Made by a program: the position numbers and the translations under genes
The notes under the pieces: generated by a model
Told to the model about the DNA's origin: nothing
Seen by the model: only the letters and a program-made list of their open reading frames with translations
Databases searched by the model: none
Shown: positions 27,039 to 35,229 of the stretch, one piece after another
How the letters are laid out: each line of letters begins with the position of its first letter
How positions within the stretch are numbered: the first letter of the stretch is position 1
Source: Acidimicrobiales bacterium
Lineage (GTDB): Bacteria > Actinomycetota > Acidimicrobiia > Acidimicrobiales > SHLQ01
Length of the DNA: 64,000 nucleotides
NCBI GenBank assembly: GCA_020628865.1
Contig: JAHDEJ010000024.1
Location: 24,376-88,375 of the forward strand
Direction of reading: 5' to 3'

Positions 27039-28291
27039 TGCACCGAACCGACTTCTACGAGCGCCTGGAGGGCACGCTCGAGGGCATTCGAGACGACGGC
27101 CTCTGGAAACACGAGCACGAACTCACTTCGCCTCAATCGGGGGAGATCTCGCTGGCTGACGCCGGGACCCATATCAACCTCTGCGCCAACAACTACCTGG
27201 GCCTGGCGGATGATCCGAGTGTCATCGCCGCCGCGAAGGATGCGATGGATCGGCTTGGGCATGGCATGGCATCGGTGCGCTTCATCTGCGGGACAACGGA
27301 GGACCACCGTCTTCTCGAGAACGACATCGCGGACTATCTCGGCACAGACGCTGCTATCACCTTCGCGGCGTGCTTCGATGCCAACGCCGCCGTGTTCGAA
27401 CCGTTGCTCGGCGCCGACGACGCCATCGTCAGCGACTCCCTGAACCACGCGTCGATCATCGATGGCGTCAGACTGTCGAAGGCGAGGAGGTACCGCTTCG
27501 CCACACGGGACATGACCGACCTTCGCACGCAGCTCGAAGTGGCGCGGGCCGAGGGCGACGGGGCCATCCTGATCGTGACCGACGGGGTGTTCTCGATGGA
27601 CGGCTACCTTGCCGACCTTGGAGCGATCTGCGAACTCGCGGACGAATTCGACGCCCTGGTCATGGTGGACGACTGCCATGCCACGGGGCTGATCGGTCCG
27701 GGCGGACGTGGAACGCCGACCCACTTTGACGTCGTCGATCGGGTGGACATCGTGACGAGCACGCTGGGCAAGGCGCTCGGTGGAGCGATGGGTGGCTTCG
27801 TCGCTGCTCGTCAGCCAATCGTCGACCTGCTGCGGCAACGTGGCCGCCCGTACCTGTTCTCGAACGCGCTGTCTCCAGCTCATGTCGGGGGAGCGCGTGA
27901 AGCGATTCGTATTGCTTCTGCCAGCGACGACCGTCGCGACCGCCTGATGCGCCACGCCGAACGATTCCGCTCGGCCATGACTGCGGCGGGCTTCGAGCTC
28001 ACGGGAGCGGGCCACCCGATCGTTCCGGTCATGTTCGGCGACGCGACGGTCGCCGTCTCGATGGCGGAACGGCTGCTGGAGTTCGGTGTCTACGTGACTC
28101 CCTTCTCGTTTCCGGTCGTTCCGCACGGGCAGGCCAGGATCCGGACACAGATGAGCGCTGCGCTCACCGACGAGCACCTTGATACGGCGATCTCCGCCTT
28201 CATGCAGGCCGCCGACGACCTCGGCATCGACCGGGCCAACGCGGCCTCGTCGGCAGAGCCGACAAAGAGCGGAAATGGAGGCGCGCGGTGA
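27038..28291 (+). CDS. kbl: Glycine C-acetyltransferase (2-amino-3-ketobutyrate CoA ligase)
   Basis: This PLP enzyme cleaves 2-amino-3-ketobutyrate with CoA to glycine and acetyl-CoA. It is 417 residues long, with NLCANNYLGLADDP, RFICGTTEDHRLLENDIADY, the PLP pocket MVDDCHATGLIG and the PLP lysine Lys245 in TSTLGKALGG. It is followed directly by tdh, the usual partner order, with a four-base overlap (GTGA). Confidence 0.95.
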   Translation: MHRTDFYERLEGTLEGIRDDGLWKHEHELTSPQSGEISLADAGTHINLCANNYLGLADDPSVIAAAKDAMDRLGHGMASVRFICGTTEDHRLLENDIADYLGTDAAITFAACFDANAAVFEPLLGADDAIVSDSLNHASIIDGVRLSKARRYRFATRDMTDLRTQLEVARAEGDGAILIVTDGVFSMDGYLADLGAICELADEFDALVMVDDCHATGLIGPGGRGTPTHFDVVDRVDIVTSTLGKALGGAMGGFVAARQPIVDLLRQRGRPYLFSNALSPAHVGGAREAIRIASASDDRRDRLMRHAERFRSAMTAAGFELTGAGHPIVPVMFGDATVAVSMAERLLEFGVYVTPFSFPVVPHGQARIRTQMSAALTDEHLDTAISAFMQAADDLGIDRANAASSAEPTKSGNGGAR

Positions 28292-29358
28292 GAGCACTGA
28301 TCAAGCCGGGCCCGGGAACGGGCCTCGAACTCATCGAACGACCGGAGCCCGACGTTGGGTCGACCGACGTGCTGATTGCTGTGAAGCGCGCCGCCATTTG
28401 CGGGACCGATCTTCACATCTTCGACTGGGACGACTGGGCGGCGAGCGAGGTGGTTACACCGGTGACGGTCGGCCACGAGTTCTTCGGCATCGTCGAAGCG
28501 GTCGGCGACCAGGTCACGAACATCGAACCCGGCGAGCGCGTCGCTGGCGAAGGCCATGTCACCTGCGGGACGTGCCGCAACTGTCGCGCCGGAAACCAGC
28601 ACCTCTGTCGGAACACGGTCGGCGTCGGTATCCATCGTGACGGCGGGTTCGCCGACCTCGTGGCCATTCCGGCGTCCAACGTCTACCGAGTACCCGATGG
28701 CATCGACGACAACGCGGCCGCGATTCTCGATCCGCTCGGCAACGCGGTGCACACCGCACTCTCGTTCGACCTCGTCGGCGAGGACGTGCTGATCACCGGG
28801 GCAGGACCGATTGGTCAGATGGCCGCCGGGGTTGCTCGCCTCGCCGGAGCCCGGCACGTTGTCGTCACCGACACCGTCGAAGATCGACGCGACAACGCGC
28901 TGCGGATGGGGGCGTCACTCGCAGTCGAGCCAGGGGTCGAATCGCTCCAGTCGGCCATGAGTGAACTCGGCATGTGCGAAGGGTTCGACGTCGGCCTCGA
29001 AATGTCGGGCCACGGTGGGGCGCTCGACGACTTGATCACGGTGATGAACCACGGTGGCCACATCGCCCTCCTCGGTCTCTACGGTCAACGGCCCGACATC
29101 GACATGAACGCGCTGATCTTCAAGGGGTTGACGGTCAAGGGCATCTACGGCCGTGAGATGTTCGAGACCTGGTACAAGGCGACCGCGCTGCTGGCCGCCG
29201 GCCTCGACGTGTCGCCGGTGATCTCGCACGTACTTCCGCTCGGGCGGTTCGAAGAGGCGTTCGACCTGTTGCGCACCGGAAGGGCGAGCAAAGTTCTGCT
29301 CGACATCGAGGCCGAGGGAGATACCGCATCCGACACAGCTGCAGGGGAGCCAGGATGA
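28288..29358 (+). CDS. tdh: L-threonine 3-dehydrogenase (zinc MDR type)
   Basis: The enzyme oxidises threonine to 2-amino-3-ketobutyrate with NAD. Catalytic zinc ligands are Cys38 (AAICGTDLHIF) and His63 (VGHEFFG). The structural zinc cluster is CGTCRNCRAGNQHLC, and the nucleotide fold is LITGAGPIGQMAAGVA. GVGIHRDGGFADLVAIPASN and DPLGNAVHTALSFDLVGEDV are hallmarks of Tdh rather than of general alcohol dehydrogenases. The start is GTG, inside the kbl end. With kbl it drains threonine to glycine and acetyl-CoA. Confidence 0.95.
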   Translation: MRALIKPGPGTGLELIERPEPDVGSTDVLIAVKRAAICGTDLHIFDWDDWAASEVVTPVTVGHEFFGIVEAVGDQVTNIEPGERVAGEGHVTCGTCRNCRAGNQHLCRNTVGVGIHRDGGFADLVAIPASNVYRVPDGIDDNAAAILDPLGNAVHTALSFDLVGEDVLITGAGPIGQMAAGVARLAGARHVVVTDTVEDRRDNALRMGASLAVEPGVESLQSAMSELGMCEGFDVGLEMSGHGGALDDLITVMNHGGHIALLGLYGQRPDIDMNALIFKGLTVKGIYGREMFETWYKATALLAAGLDVSPVISHVLPLGRFEEAFDLLRTGRASKVLLDIEAEGDTASDTAAGEPG

Positions 29359-30653
29359 CCGGAAAGATCGTCAACAGCATGAAGGCGTTGGCCCCAGAGG
29401 TGGCTGCGGCCGGCTCGGAGCTTCACCACCTGATTCTGGGCCCCGGGGCAGACCTCGAGGCCGAGTGGGTGGCGGCCGGACTGGAACTGCCCGACCTCGT
29501 CGGCATGCGGGAGTACCGGCTCGCCCGGCTGCGGCGGCAACTGGACCAGATGGGCTACGACGGGGCGATCCTGTGGGATCCGATGAACATCCGCTACGCG
29601 ACCGACACCACCAACATGCAGGTCTGGGCGGGGCACTTCCCGTCGCGCTACTGCTGGGTCGGCGCCGATGGGTCGTTGATCCTCTGGGACTTCTTCGAAT
29701 GCGAGTTCCTGAGTGGACACAATCCCAATGTGTCCGAGGTCCGGAGCGCGGACGCACCGACATACTTCCTCGCCGGTCCTCGCTACGAGGAGGCGTCGAG
29801 GCGATGGGCGAACGAGATGCTCGACGTGATCCGGCAACATGCGGGGGAGAGGCCACGAATCGCGGTCGACAATCTCAACTGGCCCGAAGCCGACAAGCTG
29901 AGAGCCGGCGGGGTGACGCTCGGCAGCGGCCAGGAGCTCATGGAGCTCGCCCGCTCGATCAAAGGGCCCGACGAGATCAAGGCCATGCGCTGCTCGGTGC
30001 ACGCCTGCGAGACGACGATGGCCGAGATGCGGGCCGAGCTCCGCCCGGGCATGAGCGAACGCGAGCTGTGGGCGATGCTCCACGCCGGCAACATCCGCCG
30101 CGGCGGGGAGTGGATCGAAACCCAGATCCTGTCGTCGGGACCGCGCACGAACCCGTGGATGCAGGAAGTCTCCAGTCGGATCATCGAGGACGGCGATCTC
30201 GTGGCGTACGACACCGATCTGGTCGGCGCCTACGGGATGATGTGCGACATCAGCCGTACCTGGCTCGCAGGCGACGGGAAGCCGTCGGCCCAACAGCAGA
30301 ATACGTACGATCTCGCACGCCATCAGATCGAACACAACCTCGAGCTGCTGACGCCAGGGCGCACGTTCCACGAGTTGACGCACCAGTCGTGGATGCCGCC
30401 CGTGGAGGACTACCGCCACTACTGCGTCAACTATCACGGGGTCGGACAGTGCGATGAGTTTCCAGAGATCACCTTCCCGCACATGTGGGGCAAGATCGGC
30501 TGGGACGGCGTGCTCGAACCTGGCATGGTGCTCACGGTCGAGGCCTATGTCGGACCGCGGGCCGGAGGCGAAGGGGTCAAGCTCGAGGAGCAGGTCCTCG
30601 TTACGAAGCGAGGTCCGGATCGTCTGTCGAACGCCGTGATCGACCTGGTGTGA
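29355..30653 (+). CDS. dddP: DddP-like lyase (M24 peptidase fold)
   Basis: The 432-residue protein resembles bacterial DMSP lyase DddP, an iron enzyme that splits dimethylsulfoniopropionate to DMS and acrylate. NIRYATDTTNMQVW, RRGGEWIETQILSSGPRTNPW and AYDTDLVGAYGMMCDISRTW match DddP closely. Compared with the Ruegeria enzyme as I recall it, all metal ligands align with a steady offset of 9-10 residues: Asp286, Asp288, Asp298, His361, Glu396 and Glu411. The catalytic Asp367 and active-site Tyr356 align too. It overlaps tdh (ATGA) and is last in the operon. The context with thrB, thrC, tdh and kbl raises the option that the substrate is a sulfonium that yields homoserine, such as S-methylmethionine. 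Confidence 0.85.
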   Translation: MTGKIVNSMKALAPEVAAAGSELHHLILGPGADLEAEWVAAGLELPDLVGMREYRLARLRRQLDQMGYDGAILWDPMNIRYATDTTNMQVWAGHFPSRYCWVGADGSLILWDFFECEFLSGHNPNVSEVRSADAPTYFLAGPRYEEASRRWANEMLDVIRQHAGERPRIAVDNLNWPEADKLRAGGVTLGSGQELMELARSIKGPDEIKAMRCSVHACETTMAEMRAELRPGMSERELWAMLHAGNIRRGGEWIETQILSSGPRTNPWMQEVSSRIIEDGDLVAYDTDLVGAYGMMCDISRTWLAGDGKPSAQQQNTYDLARHQIEHNLELLTPGRTFHELTHQSWMPPVEDYRHYCVNYHGVGQCDEFPEITFPHMWGKIGWDGVLEPGMVLTVEAYVGPRAGGEGVKLEEQVLVTKRGPDRLSNAVIDLV

Positions 30654-31158
30654 AGCTCGGTTTCGCCGTGGCGTTCGGCAGCTGGGGCTGGAGGGGTGTC
30701 GCGCTGCAAATGGTTTGCTAATGGCATTCAGCGTCCTGGAGCGGTGGGGCCCGGCAGAGGGTGGTTCGGCTCGTCGCCAGATGCCGCTCAACGCCGCTCG
30801 TTACCGCAGGACAACGCTGGATGGCTGGTGGGGGAGGTTTGTTCAACTCCCCCCTCCGACACCGAACATGTGTTCGATCATGATCGATCCCGCCGCACGG
30901 GTTCTTGGCCGGTCGGCGCGACAATGCGATTGCCGCACTGGCAATGATTACGCTGGTGCCGGCGACTTGGTGGAAGCCGTGGACGCGGTCGCCCTGGAGG
31001 GCTCGTGAGTGGGCGACGGGCAGTCGGTAGAGGCTGAGGTCGGACTTGGTATGGCCTCAGGTGATGAACGCGACACCAACGGCTGCAGTGGTCGGGCGCA
31101 TGATGCTGGTCATGGGTTCGCCTGCGCGAACCGACCGTGTCTCGGTGGGGGCTTCTGG
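30654..31158. other. Non-coding stretch with att-like repeat; possible decayed gene
   Basis: These 505 bases between dddP and the NAD-binding protein gene hold the degenerate TGCAAATGG/TTTGCTAATGG pair (30705-30723) and the third att-like repeat (30851). On the minus strand around 30890-31040 a broken frame reads LYRLPVAHSRALQGDRVHGF and GTSVIIASAAIALSRRP, possibly the tail of a lost membrane protein. No intact gene is supported. Confidence 0.4.
30851..30863 (+). repeat. att-like repeat copy 3, with extended T-arm similarity
   Basis: CCCCTCCGACACC again, here preceded by GTTCAACTCC. From 30841 to 30863, 22 of 23 bases match the T arm and acceptor end of tRNA-Leu (one G to C change). No anticodon or D arm precedes it, so it is not a tRNA gene. 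It separates the DddP operon segment from the third segment. Confidence 0.8.
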
Positions 31159-31773
31159 TTAGTTGGTGACGGAGATCGCGGCGCGACTGTGGGTCGAGTC
31201 GGTGAGTTGGTCGACGAGGGCGGCGGCGGTGTCGGCTCGGGTGATGCGGGTGTTGGGGCCGGTGTTGGTGGCGGTGTAGTGGCCGGTGGCGGGGTCGTCT
31301 TTGAGGACGGCGGCCCGGACGATCGTCCAGTCCAGTGGGCTCTGTTCGACGATGGCTTCTTGTGCTTGGTGGTCGTTGAAGACGTTGCGGAGCATGGTGT
31401 GGAACAGCAGCCGCGAGCTTCGTGGGATCTGCCGCCAGCTGTCACCGACCCCTGCTGCGGACATCACCACGAGGCGTTGGACCTCGTGCGCGACCATCGC
31501 GTCGATCACCGCCGCGGTGCCGACGGCGAGTGTGGTCTTGTCGCGTAGGCCGGTGCTGCCGAGGCAGATGATCGCCGCGTCGTGGCCGGCCACCGCGTCT
31601 GCGACGGAGTCGGTGTCGAAGACGTCGCCCTTGTGGGTGTGCAATGCGGGGTCGTCGATGTCGATGCGGTCGATGGAGCGTCCGAATGCGGTGACCTCGT
31701 GGCCTTTGGCGAGCGCGGCGCGGAGCACGTGTTGGCCGGTCTTGCCTGTTGCTCCGAACACGATGACCTTCAT
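31159..31773 (-). CDS. NAD(P)-binding protein, atypical SDR (NmrA/SDR-like)
   Basis: The 204-residue protein begins with the nucleotide loop VIVFGATGKTGQHVLRAALA, followed by HEVTAFGR, GDVFDTDSVADAVAGHDAAIICLGS and DWTIVRAAVLKDDP, the pattern of small NAD(P)H-binding reductases or redox sensors. The catalytic Tyr-x-x-x-Lys is absent, as in this subgroup. It is transcribed away from a TetR regulator across 77 bases, which probably controls it. The substrate is unknown. Confidence 0.85.
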   Translation of the reverse strand: MKVIVFGATGKTGQHVLRAALAKGHEVTAFGRSIDRIDIDDPALHTHKGDVFDTDSVADAVAGHDAAIICLGSTGLRDKTTLAVGTAAVIDAMVAHEVQRLVVMSAAGVGDSWRQIPRSSRLLFHTMLRNVFNDHQAQEAIVEQSPLDWTIVRAAVLKDDPATGHYTATNTGPNTRITRADTAAALVDQLTDSTHSRAAISVTN

Positions 31774-31807
31774 GGCTGAACCTCCCGTCGGTTATGAGAC
31801 ATCATGC

Positions 31808-31847
31808 CTCGAAACCTGTTGTGGGGCAACGTGTCTCGTAACATGTC
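31808..31847. promoter_or_regulatory. Direct repeats in the TetR/SDR divergent promoter
   Basis: CTCGAAACCTGTT (31808-31820) and CTCGTAACATGTC (31835-31847) follow the shared pattern CTCG(A/T)AAC(C/A)TGT with starts 27 bases apart. They fill the gap between the two divergent genes and are good candidates for operators of the TetR protein encoded next to them. Confidence 0.5.
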
Positions 31848-31850
31848 TTG

Positions 31851-32423
31851 ATGGTTGAGGCGACCGATGCTCGTGTGGTCCGGACCCGGGGGGCGGTGCT
31901 TGAGGCCGGGGCACGGCTGTTGTTCACCGAGGGCTGGCACGCGGTGACCCATCTTCGGGTGGCCGAAGAAGCCGGTGTAGGGCGAGCCACGATGTATCGC
32001 CATTGGCCCACCGTCGAAGACCTGCTGACCGACGTGCTCGTTGATTGCCAGGAACCGTGGGAAGCGGGGGAGTCCACTGGCGATCTGCGGGTCGACCTGA
32101 TCGCCGAGCTCGAGACCTTGGTCGGAGCGCTACAACACAGCAAGCTGCCCGAGATCATGGTCGCAGCCATGGAACGCGCGCCCAGCGACCCGCGGATCCG
32201 GGCCATGCACGACTCCATGACACGCATCAGTCGTGGCCCGGTCTGGACTGTTGTGAAGGCCGCAATCAAGGACGGCCAGCTCGACGACGGCCTCGACGAA
32301 CCCACCGCCGCCGCCCACACCCTCGGCCCGATCCTCTACCAGTGCCTCTTCAACAACACACCGATCACACGGGCCGACATCGAACGCACCGCCGACGCCT
32401 TCCTCGCCGCCTTCGCGAGGTGA
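31851..32423 (+). CDS. TetR-family transcriptional regulator
   Basis: The N-terminal helix-turn-helix (ARLLFTEGWHAVTHLRVAEEAGVGRATMYRHWPTVEDLL, about residues 18-58) is typical of TetR. The C-terminal ligand domain fits the AcrR type with LGPILYQCLFNN near the end. The ATG at 31851 is preferred over the TTG directly before it. It likely represses itself and the divergent SDR gene. Confidence 0.92.
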   Translation: MVEATDARVVRTRGAVLEAGARLLFTEGWHAVTHLRVAEEAGVGRATMYRHWPTVEDLLTDVLVDCQEPWEAGESTGDLRVDLIAELETLVGALQHSKLPEIMVAAMERAPSDPRIRAMHDSMTRISRGPVWTVVKAAIKDGQLDDGLDEPTAAAHTLGPILYQCLFNNTPITRADIERTADAFLAAFAR

Positions 32424-32459
32424 CGTGATGCCAACGGGCGAGCGGTTGAGGGGCGAGTG

Positions 32460-33083
32460 ATGCGGCGGCAGGCTGGGTTCGTTGCGGTTCTCGATGCTGT
32501 TGAGTGCTACCTGCGGGTCCGTCACGGCGAGGACATCGGAGCTGTCCGGTTGCTGAATCGCCTGGGTGATGCTCGACCGGCGTCATCGGGTCCACCGATT
32601 GCGCCGATCCATGACCGATCCCTGGCCACGGCCCTTGCTCGCTTGTGCGGCTCCGGCGACGACTTGCTCGCAGAGGTGGGGCGCGCGATCCGAACCTGCG
32701 GACCGTTGTTCGAGTGGCGGGTCGATGACGGGCTCTACTATCCGCCAGGTGCGCCAATCAGCGGTACTTACCGTGACGGCAACATGCACACGATCTTGGC
32801 CGAAGGCGACGACTTCGCGATGGGCCTGTTCTTGCTCGAACCCCAAGTGGACTATCTCGATCACCGGCACGCTGCGCCGGAGTTCTACTTGAACCTGACC
32901 GGCCCAACCGACTGGCGCTTCGACTTCGGGGCCTGGCTACAGCTGCCGGCCGGGTCAGTGTTGTGGAACGACCCTGGCCGAGTTCACGCCACCAGGACGG
33001 GTGCTGAACCATGGCTCTCGCTGTGGGCGTGGCTGTCTGATGTCGACCAACCCTGCGAGGTCCTGGAGTCCCGGCCAGACTAA
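32460..33083 (+). CDS. Cupin DMSP-lyase-like protein (DddQ/DddL superfamily)
   Basis: The 207-residue protein has a helical N-terminal part and a C-terminal cupin. The metal motif is HRHAAPEFY, fitting HxHxxxExY: His135, His137, Glu141, Tyr143. Tyr132 lies three residues before the first His, and His176 is in PGRVHATRTG. These align with Tyr120, His123, His125, Glu129, Tyr131 and His163 of Ruegeria DddQ as I remember it. SLWAWLSD at the end matches the family. DddQ-type enzymes split DMSP to DMS and acrylate. Other substrates are possible in this superfamily. The ATG at 32460 with GAGGGG upstream is chosen. It follows the tetR gene by 36 nt. Confidence 0.78.
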   Translation: MRRQAGFVAVLDAVECYLRVRHGEDIGAVRLLNRLGDARPASSGPPIAPIHDRSLATALARLCGSGDDLLAEVGRAIRTCGPLFEWRVDDGLYYPPGAPISGTYRDGNMHTILAEGDDFAMGLFLLEPQVDYLDHRHAAPEFYLNLTGPTDWRFDFGAWLQLPAGSVLWNDPGRVHATRTGAEPWLSLWAWLSDVDQPCEVLESRPD

Positions 33084-33126
33084 GGGGGGTTTCGATCATC
33101 TCCCCAGGCGGCGAAGGCGTAGCGTG

Positions 33127-33729
33127 TCAGGCCTCCGCCCGGATGAACGACATCACCTGCGAAGAGAGTCCATCGTCGACGGTGAGGTTCACTCCGATGG
33201 CTTGGTCAACGGTCGTCACGGTGTCGTCGCTCACGACGAGGGCGAGGTCGGCGAAGAACTGGCGCACGCCGATCACCACGTCTGCGCGACCCTCGATCGC
33301 GGCGGTGACACTCTCGGCGAAGGAGGTGCACCGAACCAGCGTCGCCGACGGCATGTGGCGTTCGAGCCACAGGGTGTAGGCCCCGCCGTCAAGGCACGCG
33401 ATCCGTCCGGTCGCTGGGTCGAAAACGTCGAGATCGGCCGTGGCGGATGCAGCGAAGCAGACCTCGAGCCGGGTCCACGGCTCGGTGAACTCCATCACTT
33501 CAGCTCGCGCCGGATCGGCCGTGATGAAGCAGATGTCCCACTCGTCGCTGTGGGCGGCGGCGACGATCTCGGAGGGCAGCGTGTACTCGACCCACACCGG
33601 GTTGCGGTCGACAGCAGCCGCGACGCGACGAGCCATCTCCGGCGCCGGGCCGGTTGGGGAGCCGTCGGGGTCGTGGCCGGTGACGAGTTCGGTGTTGGCG
33701 AGGTTGAGCGCGATGCGCAGCGATTCCAT
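33127..33729 (-). CDS. Solute-binding-protein-fold protein (family 3) without signal peptide
   Basis: The 200-residue protein has the fold of amino-acid binding proteins: LRIALNLANTELV at the start, GPAPEMARRVAAAV, DICFITADPARAEVMEFTEPW (the usual second-lobe entry) and VVIGVRQFFADLAL. It begins directly at the first strand, so no export signal or lipobox is present, and it is shorter than the usual 240-260. A cytoplasmic binding or enzymatic role is therefore more likely than transport. It is last in the leftward operon. Confidence 0.75.
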   Translation of the reverse strand: MESLRIALNLANTELVTGHDPDGSPTGPAPEMARRVAAAVDRNPVWVEYTLPSEIVAAAHSDEWDICFITADPARAEVMEFTEPWTRLEVCFAASATADLDVFDPATGRIACLDGGAYTLWLERHMPSATLVRCTSFAESVTAAIEGRADVVIGVRQFFADLALVVSDDTVTTVDQAIGVNLTVDDGLSSQVMSFIRAEA

Positions 33730-33744
33730 GTGCGTGACGAGCGT

Positions 33745-35217
33745 TCAGCGCATGATGAATGGATTCGCGACCGAGGACTCCTGGGCCATCCACACCGATT
33801 TGGTCTGGACGTACTCCATCATTCCCTCGATGCCCGACTCGCGTCCGAGGCCACTGCGCTTCCAGCCCCCGAACGGCGAGTTGAAGCCGACCGCGCGGTA
33901 GGTGTTGACCCACACCGTGCCGGCGTTGAGCGCGTCGGACGCGCGCATGGCGCGGCCCAGGTTCTGGGTCCAGACGCCGGCGGCGAGGCCGAAGTTGATG
34001 TCGTTGGCGATGGTGATCGCCTCGGCTTCGGTATCGAAGGGGATGACCGACAGGACCGGCCCGAACACTTCCTCCTGGGCGATCCGCATGTCGTTGGTGA
34101 CGTTGGTGAACACCGTCGGCTGCACGAAACGGGTGCCGGAAGCGCCCGGGCCGTCGTAGATGTCGCCGCCGAGCACGCACGTTGCGCCTCCCTCCTGGGC
34201 GATCTTGATGTAGTCGAGCACCTTCTGGAACTGCGGTTCGGTGGTGACCGGCCCCACGTGGGTGTCGTACGACATCGGATCTCCGATCGTGGCGCTCCCG
34301 GCCACTTCGACGAGCCGCTCGACGAACGCATCGTGGATGCTGCGATGCACCAACGCCCGCGATCCGGCGATGCAGGTCTGCCCGGTGGCGGCGAAGATGC
34401 CTGAGATGACGCCCATGACGGCCGCTTCGAACTCGGCATCGTCGAACACGATGTTGGGTGACTTGCCGCCGAGCTCGAGGGTCACCTTCTTGAGGTTCTT
34501 GGCCGCGCCTTCGTAGATGCGCTGCCCGGTGGTGTCAGATCCGGTGAACGCGATCTTCACGATGTCGGGATGATCGACCATCGCCTGTCCGCACTCGTGG
34601 CCGAGTCCGGTGACAACGTTGACGATGCCGGGCGGGAAGCCCGCCTCGCCGAAGAGCTCGGCGAACGCGAGGGTTGACGTGGAGGTGAACTCCGAGGGCT
34701 TGATGACCGCGGTGTTGCCCGCGGCGAGCGCGGCCGCCAACTTCCAGGCCAACAAGAGCAGTGGCGAGTTCCACGCGGTGATGAGGCCCACCACACCGAG
34801 CGGTTCGTGCTTGGTGTAGTTGAGGATCCCAGGTCGGTCGAGCGGAATGACCGAACCCTCGAGCTTGTCGGCGAGGCCGCCGTAGTAGCGGTACCACTCG
34901 GCGGTGAGCTTGGCTTGGGCGCCCATCTCCGCGATGAGCTTCCCGTTGTCCCGAACCTCCATCTCGCCGAGATGCTCCGCGTCGCGCTCGATCAGCTCGG
35001 CCAGCTTCACGAGCAGCTTCCCTCGGGCGGTTGGCGTCGTGGCCTTCCACCCGGGGAACGCGGCGGCCGCGGCAGCAGCCGCGGCATCGACGTCGGCCGC
35101 AGTGCCCCGGGCGATGCGGCCCCAGACCTCACCGGTGTAGGGGTTGTCGGTGTCGATGTACTCACCCGACGCCGGGGCGACGGCAGCGCCGTTGATGAAG
35201 TGGTTGAAGGTTTCCAT
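33745..35217 (-). CDS. Aldehyde dehydrogenase (NAD(P), ALDH superfamily)
   Basis: The 490-residue enzyme oxidises an aldehyde to its acid. Visible are the N-terminal NPYTGEVWGRIARG, the nucleotide site FTGSDTTGQRIY, the general base Glu in LELGGKSPN and the nucleophile Cys in ATGQTCIAGSR, followed by EEVFGPVLSVIPFD. The best match in style is to ALDH of the betaine/aminoaldehyde and vanillin types, but the substrate cannot be fixed. It lies 12 nt downstream of the alcohol dehydrogenase gene. The pair would take an alcohol to an acid. Confidence 0.92.
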   Translation of the reverse strand: METFNHFINGAAVAPASGEYIDTDNPYTGEVWGRIARGTAADVDAAAAAAAAAFPGWKATTPTARGKLLVKLAELIERDAEHLGEMEVRDNGKLIAEMGAQAKLTAEWYRYYGGLADKLEGSVIPLDRPGILNYTKHEPLGVVGLITAWNSPLLLLAWKLAAALAAGNTAVIKPSEFTSTSTLAFAELFGEAGFPPGIVNVVTGLGHECGQAMVDHPDIVKIAFTGSDTTGQRIYEGAAKNLKKVTLELGGKSPNIVFDDAEFEAAVMGVISGIFAATGQTCIAGSRALVHRSIHDAFVERLVEVAGSATIGDPMSYDTHVGPVTTEPQFQKVLDYIKIAQEGGATCVLGGDIYDGPGASGTRFVQPTVFTNVTNDMRIAQEEVFGPVLSVIPFDTEAEAITIANDINFGLAAGVWTQNLGRAMRASDALNAGTVWVNTYRAVGFNSPFGGWKRSGLGRESGIEGMMEYVQTKSVWMAQESSVANPFIMR

Positions 35218-35229
35218 GCTGGTCCTGTC

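Noticed and set aside
30841..30863. A second tRNA-Leu gene at the third att-like repeat
   Set aside because: Only the T-arm 3' part and acceptor strand are present. There is no D arm, anticodon arm or 5' acceptor strand.
31009..31548. 179-residue plus-strand Gly/Val-rich frame
   Set aside because: It is antisense to the NAD(P)-binding protein gene and has no recognisable domain.
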